The notes beneath the pieces are model-generated. The model saw only the letters and a list, made by a program, of their open reading frames with translations, made no database searches and was not told where the DNA came from. From positions 124,001 to 188,000 of the forward strand of contig JACATO010000319.1 in the NCBI GenBank assembly GCA_018389105.1: a DNA stretch of 64,000 nt, read 5' to 3'. Below are positions 62,001 through 64,000 of this stretch, piece by piece (within the stretch, counting starts at the first letter, position 1; every line of letters starts with the position of its first letter). The stretch comes from Nautilus pompilius (Eukaryota; Mollusca; Cephalopoda; Nautilida; Nautilidae). Position numbers and translations under genes: made by a program.

Positions 62001-62959
62001 TATATCTTCACAAATTCTAAAATCCTTGTTTGAAAGATTATAAATATTCTCTCTTAACAGCAGTTTTAGAATTGGAAAAATGAATCACTCCAGAACTTTA
62101 AACAAAATTTTATACATAACAGGTTAGGTTATTGACAAAATAAACATTCCTATGTGCAGGTGATTTTTAAGGACAATTTTCTCATGAAAGAAAGAAAACA
62201 AATTGAATTTACTCCACTCCCATATTCAAGAATAATTTACATTTTAAAGAATTAAAAATGTATCTCATGAAAAAGAGAAGAAAAAGTATTTTATTCTATA
62301 AGTTTTATTTGATGGTTTTCATTAAATTTAAGAATTCAATTGGAAAAATTCATTAAAATGCTTATACCACAATAATATGGCATTCACTACTGAAATATTT
62401 TTTTTAAAGTAATGAAAAAATATTTTCTAAAAAAGGCTTTTCAGTTGGAGATTCTAACACCTAGCCTAGAAACAGTATCCAAAAGCAAAAGACCATCAAA
62501 CAGGTATGTCCACTCACTGATCAATGCCAAATGGAATACCACTTTTAGCAATAATATTGTTGCTGAAGGAGAGGGAATACAAAACCACACAGGCTTAGCC
62601 CATCGCCACTATTTATTATTTAGTTTCAATGATAAAATTAAGTGCACGTAAGACATAATCAATAATAAGTAATAGTATCATATCAATATTTCAGAAGCTT
62701 ATCATTTCTTTAATTCTTGACAGGAGAGCCGTGGCATCACTCTAAGACATTTGGAAGGTATCAAAAATTTTAATTTACAAAACGATCTTTGATATTAATG
62801 ATGTAGATAAAAAATGTTTCCAGTAAATTAAATGTTTCAGTGTTTCTTTAAGATTTAGCCACTAAGAAAAGTTAGATGGTCAAACAAAAAAAGTAAACAG
62901 CCATATCTCAAGCAGATAACAGAAGTTCATTATTAGTGCATAATTTTGACCCTCTACAT
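59041..62959. other. Intron-like DNA, no gene identified
   Basis: A+T-rich, with CA repeats near 60828-60845 and 60930-60941 and an AT/T tract near 61435-61465. Plus-strand splice-like pairs occur at 62451/62507 and 62724/62757, but their reading phases do not agree. A 43-codon minus-strand frame at 60006-60137 is noted separately. Confidence 0.45.
60006..60137 (-). other. Short open frame, possible degraded gene fragment
   Basis: Starts MSGNDTKLRIQTDTVKAKVY and continues CTNYLKGMSNAMVFPDVHQI to a stop at 60006; there is an excellent donor-like GTATGT after codon 26. KLRIQTDTVK and MVFPDVHQ faintly recall tubulin-specific chaperone A (KIKTGVVKR and MMIPDCQRR, from memory), but the region between them would be missing. 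I cannot exclude chance. Confidence 0.15.
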
Positions 62960-63141
62960 CAGGCATGTCAAACTGAGGGTCCCCCCCCCCCGAGGGCCAC
63001 ACACGACAACCAATTGCGCACATTACAACTAATTGAAGTCATTTAATAAAATTTATTGCAGAATATTTTTGTTGAAAATTAGTATCCTTTGTGCATGCCG
63101 CAGGTGTGTGCTTGTAAAGGGCCACATGTTTGACATGCCTG
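62960..63141. mobile_element. Short hAT-type MITE
   Basis: A 182-bp element with inverted ends CAGGCATGTCAAACT and the complement of AGTTTGACATGCCTG-like sequence (ATGTTTGACATGCCTG), followed inward by GGGTCCC and GGGCCAC. The 8-bp flanks CTCTACAT and CTCTAGAG agree at six positions. Non-coding. Confidence 0.75.
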
Positions 63142-63539
63142 CTCTAGAGTCCAGGCCAAAAACCAATGTTTTAAAATGATTAGAACCTCATCTAACCAGA
63201 AGCAGCTTTGTATTTACCTAAAAAGTGTTCTTAATGTATTAACTACTGACTGCATATATGTATGCATTTTACTGTTATTTTTTGGTTTTAATTTTTTAAG
63301 CATAAAATAGATCTTTAAAACTATAAGTATGATGTAGTAAATACTAGTTAGTACCTTAGTGCCTAGGGGTTGGTTGAAATTGGGACTAAGTAGGTTTTTC
63401 ACATTTCCTTTTTTATGCCAGAATCAGACGCATCATGTTACATCAAGAAACCTGCTTCAGCAAACTAACATTTTTAGTCAGTTAAAATGAAAGAAAGGGA
63501 GAGATCCCTAAACATTTCCGTAACTGGGAAGAAAGTAGC
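63142..63539. other. A+T-rich DNA, no gene seen
   Basis: No coding or mobile-element signal. Confidence 0.5.
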
Positions 63540-63751
63540 CATTTATAGTATGGCGGTAAGTGCCCTCCCCCTCCCCCCACAACAGAGTTCTACGTTGAAG
63601 GCATATTCCTAAATATTACCACCTATAGTAAAGTTCTCAAATAGCGCAGGTCACTTCCTAGTTGCTGGTTTAAAACCATTTAGTCGCCATCCACGGTCCT
63701 AACACAGTGAACAAACTGAAAAGAAGAAGATCAGAGAAATCCTTGCGTGAA
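63540..63751 (+). promoter_or_regulatory. Possible promoter and 5' leader
   Basis: Composition changes here: CpG dinucleotides and C-runs are more frequent than in the preceding 28 kb. The segment contains an ETS-like CACTTCCT (63651-63658), YY1-like GCCAT elements and an ATGGCG followed by GTAAGT at about 63551. It leads into a well-placed ATG at 63752. There is no TATA box at a fixed distance that I would defend. It could also serve a divergent minus-strand transcript. Confidence 0.3.
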
Positions 63752-63773
63752 ATGGCCGAGCAGTCCACACAAG
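63752..63773 (+). CDS. Possible first coding exon of an unidentified plus-strand gene
   Basis: ATG in a strong context (G at -3, G at +4) reading MAEQSTQ, then a donor-like AAG/GTACAC at 63774, leaving phase 1. Short Met-Ala-Glu starts ending at a donor inside a CpG-richer patch are typical of first coding exons. The rest of the gene would lie beyond 64000, so identity cannot be determined. If the exon is read through, the frame stays open to 63973 but becomes Lys-rich low-complexity sequence, which favours an intron. Confidence 0.3.
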
Positions 63774-64000
63774 GTACACTTCCGATTAATACACGTGAAA
63801 CCTTTTCCTATCTAAACATATATATTAAAAAAAAAAAGGACTCATCGCGATTGAAAAATTCCCAAAACCGTAAATATGCTCTCTCTGTTTTGTTGCTTGT
63901 TTTTTTACACTTCAACGAGAAAAGGGGGAAGGAAGGAAAGCGCGTGACAGATTCTCAATATAAATCAGGGTGACGTTTTCCTTTTAGGTTTAGAAAATCG

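Noticed and set aside
62451-62757. Two plus-strand exon-like segments with good splice sites
   Set aside because: The only open frame of the first runs into a stop in the second when joined; no homology.
1-64000. CRISPR arrays, rRNA or bacterial-type operons
   Set aside because: No regularly spaced repeats, no rRNA-like conserved blocks and no gene clusters; the window is eukaryotic intron-rich DNA.

Overview
Eukaryotic, A+T-rich, intron-dominated DNA from an invertebrate animal. The only host gene I can identify with confidence is a REPS family gene (RalBP1-associated Eps-homology-domain protein) on the minus strand. Its identifiable exons are tiny (31 to 130 nt) and separated by introns of about 1, 26 and 6 kb. 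The peptide resembles REPS1/REPS2 but departs from the vertebrate sequences, and the transposon families (DD41D and DD34D mariners, many Tc1 copies, ZBED-type hATs, a TTAA-flanked piggyBac MITE, a CR1/Jockey-like LINE) suit an arthropod (a chelicerate would fit) or a mollusc. I cannot name the species.

Layout, read along the REPS gene (right to left). At about 63.5-64.0 kb is a CpG-richer patch with a possible plus-strand first coding exon (ATG at 63752, donor at 63774), perhaps a promoter. From 63 to 35.5 kb is sequence with no identifiable REPS exon; the first exon of REPS is either outside the window or unrecognised. REPS exons lie at 35343-35472 (second half of the N-terminal EH domain), 34247-34291 (45-nt microexon), 8478-8535 and, tentatively, 2256-2286. 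Their reading phases agree end to end. The second EH domain and C-terminal coiled coil are not in the window.

Nearly everything else recognisable is transposon fossil in introns or flanks. There are ten Tc1/mariner copies (seven in the gene's own orientation), of which the 275-1609 DD41D element and the 25396-26694 DD34D mariner still have both termini and TA duplications. There are two internally deleted ZBED-type hAT elements (38989-39791 and 42973-43615) that keep opposite parts of a transposase, a decayed ZBED-type hAT transposase at 57.0-59.0 kb, several short hAT-, pogo- and piggyBac-type MITEs, and one LINE fragment near 20.0-21.0 kb. Simple repeats (GT, GA, AT, poly-A) are frequent.

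I see no operon, CRISPR array, rRNA or tRNA gene, and no convincing evidence for a new multi-gene system. The most useful leads are the REPS microexon chain with a GA microsatellite serving as a splice tract, the long-TIR DD41D transposon, and the pair of hAT derivatives.
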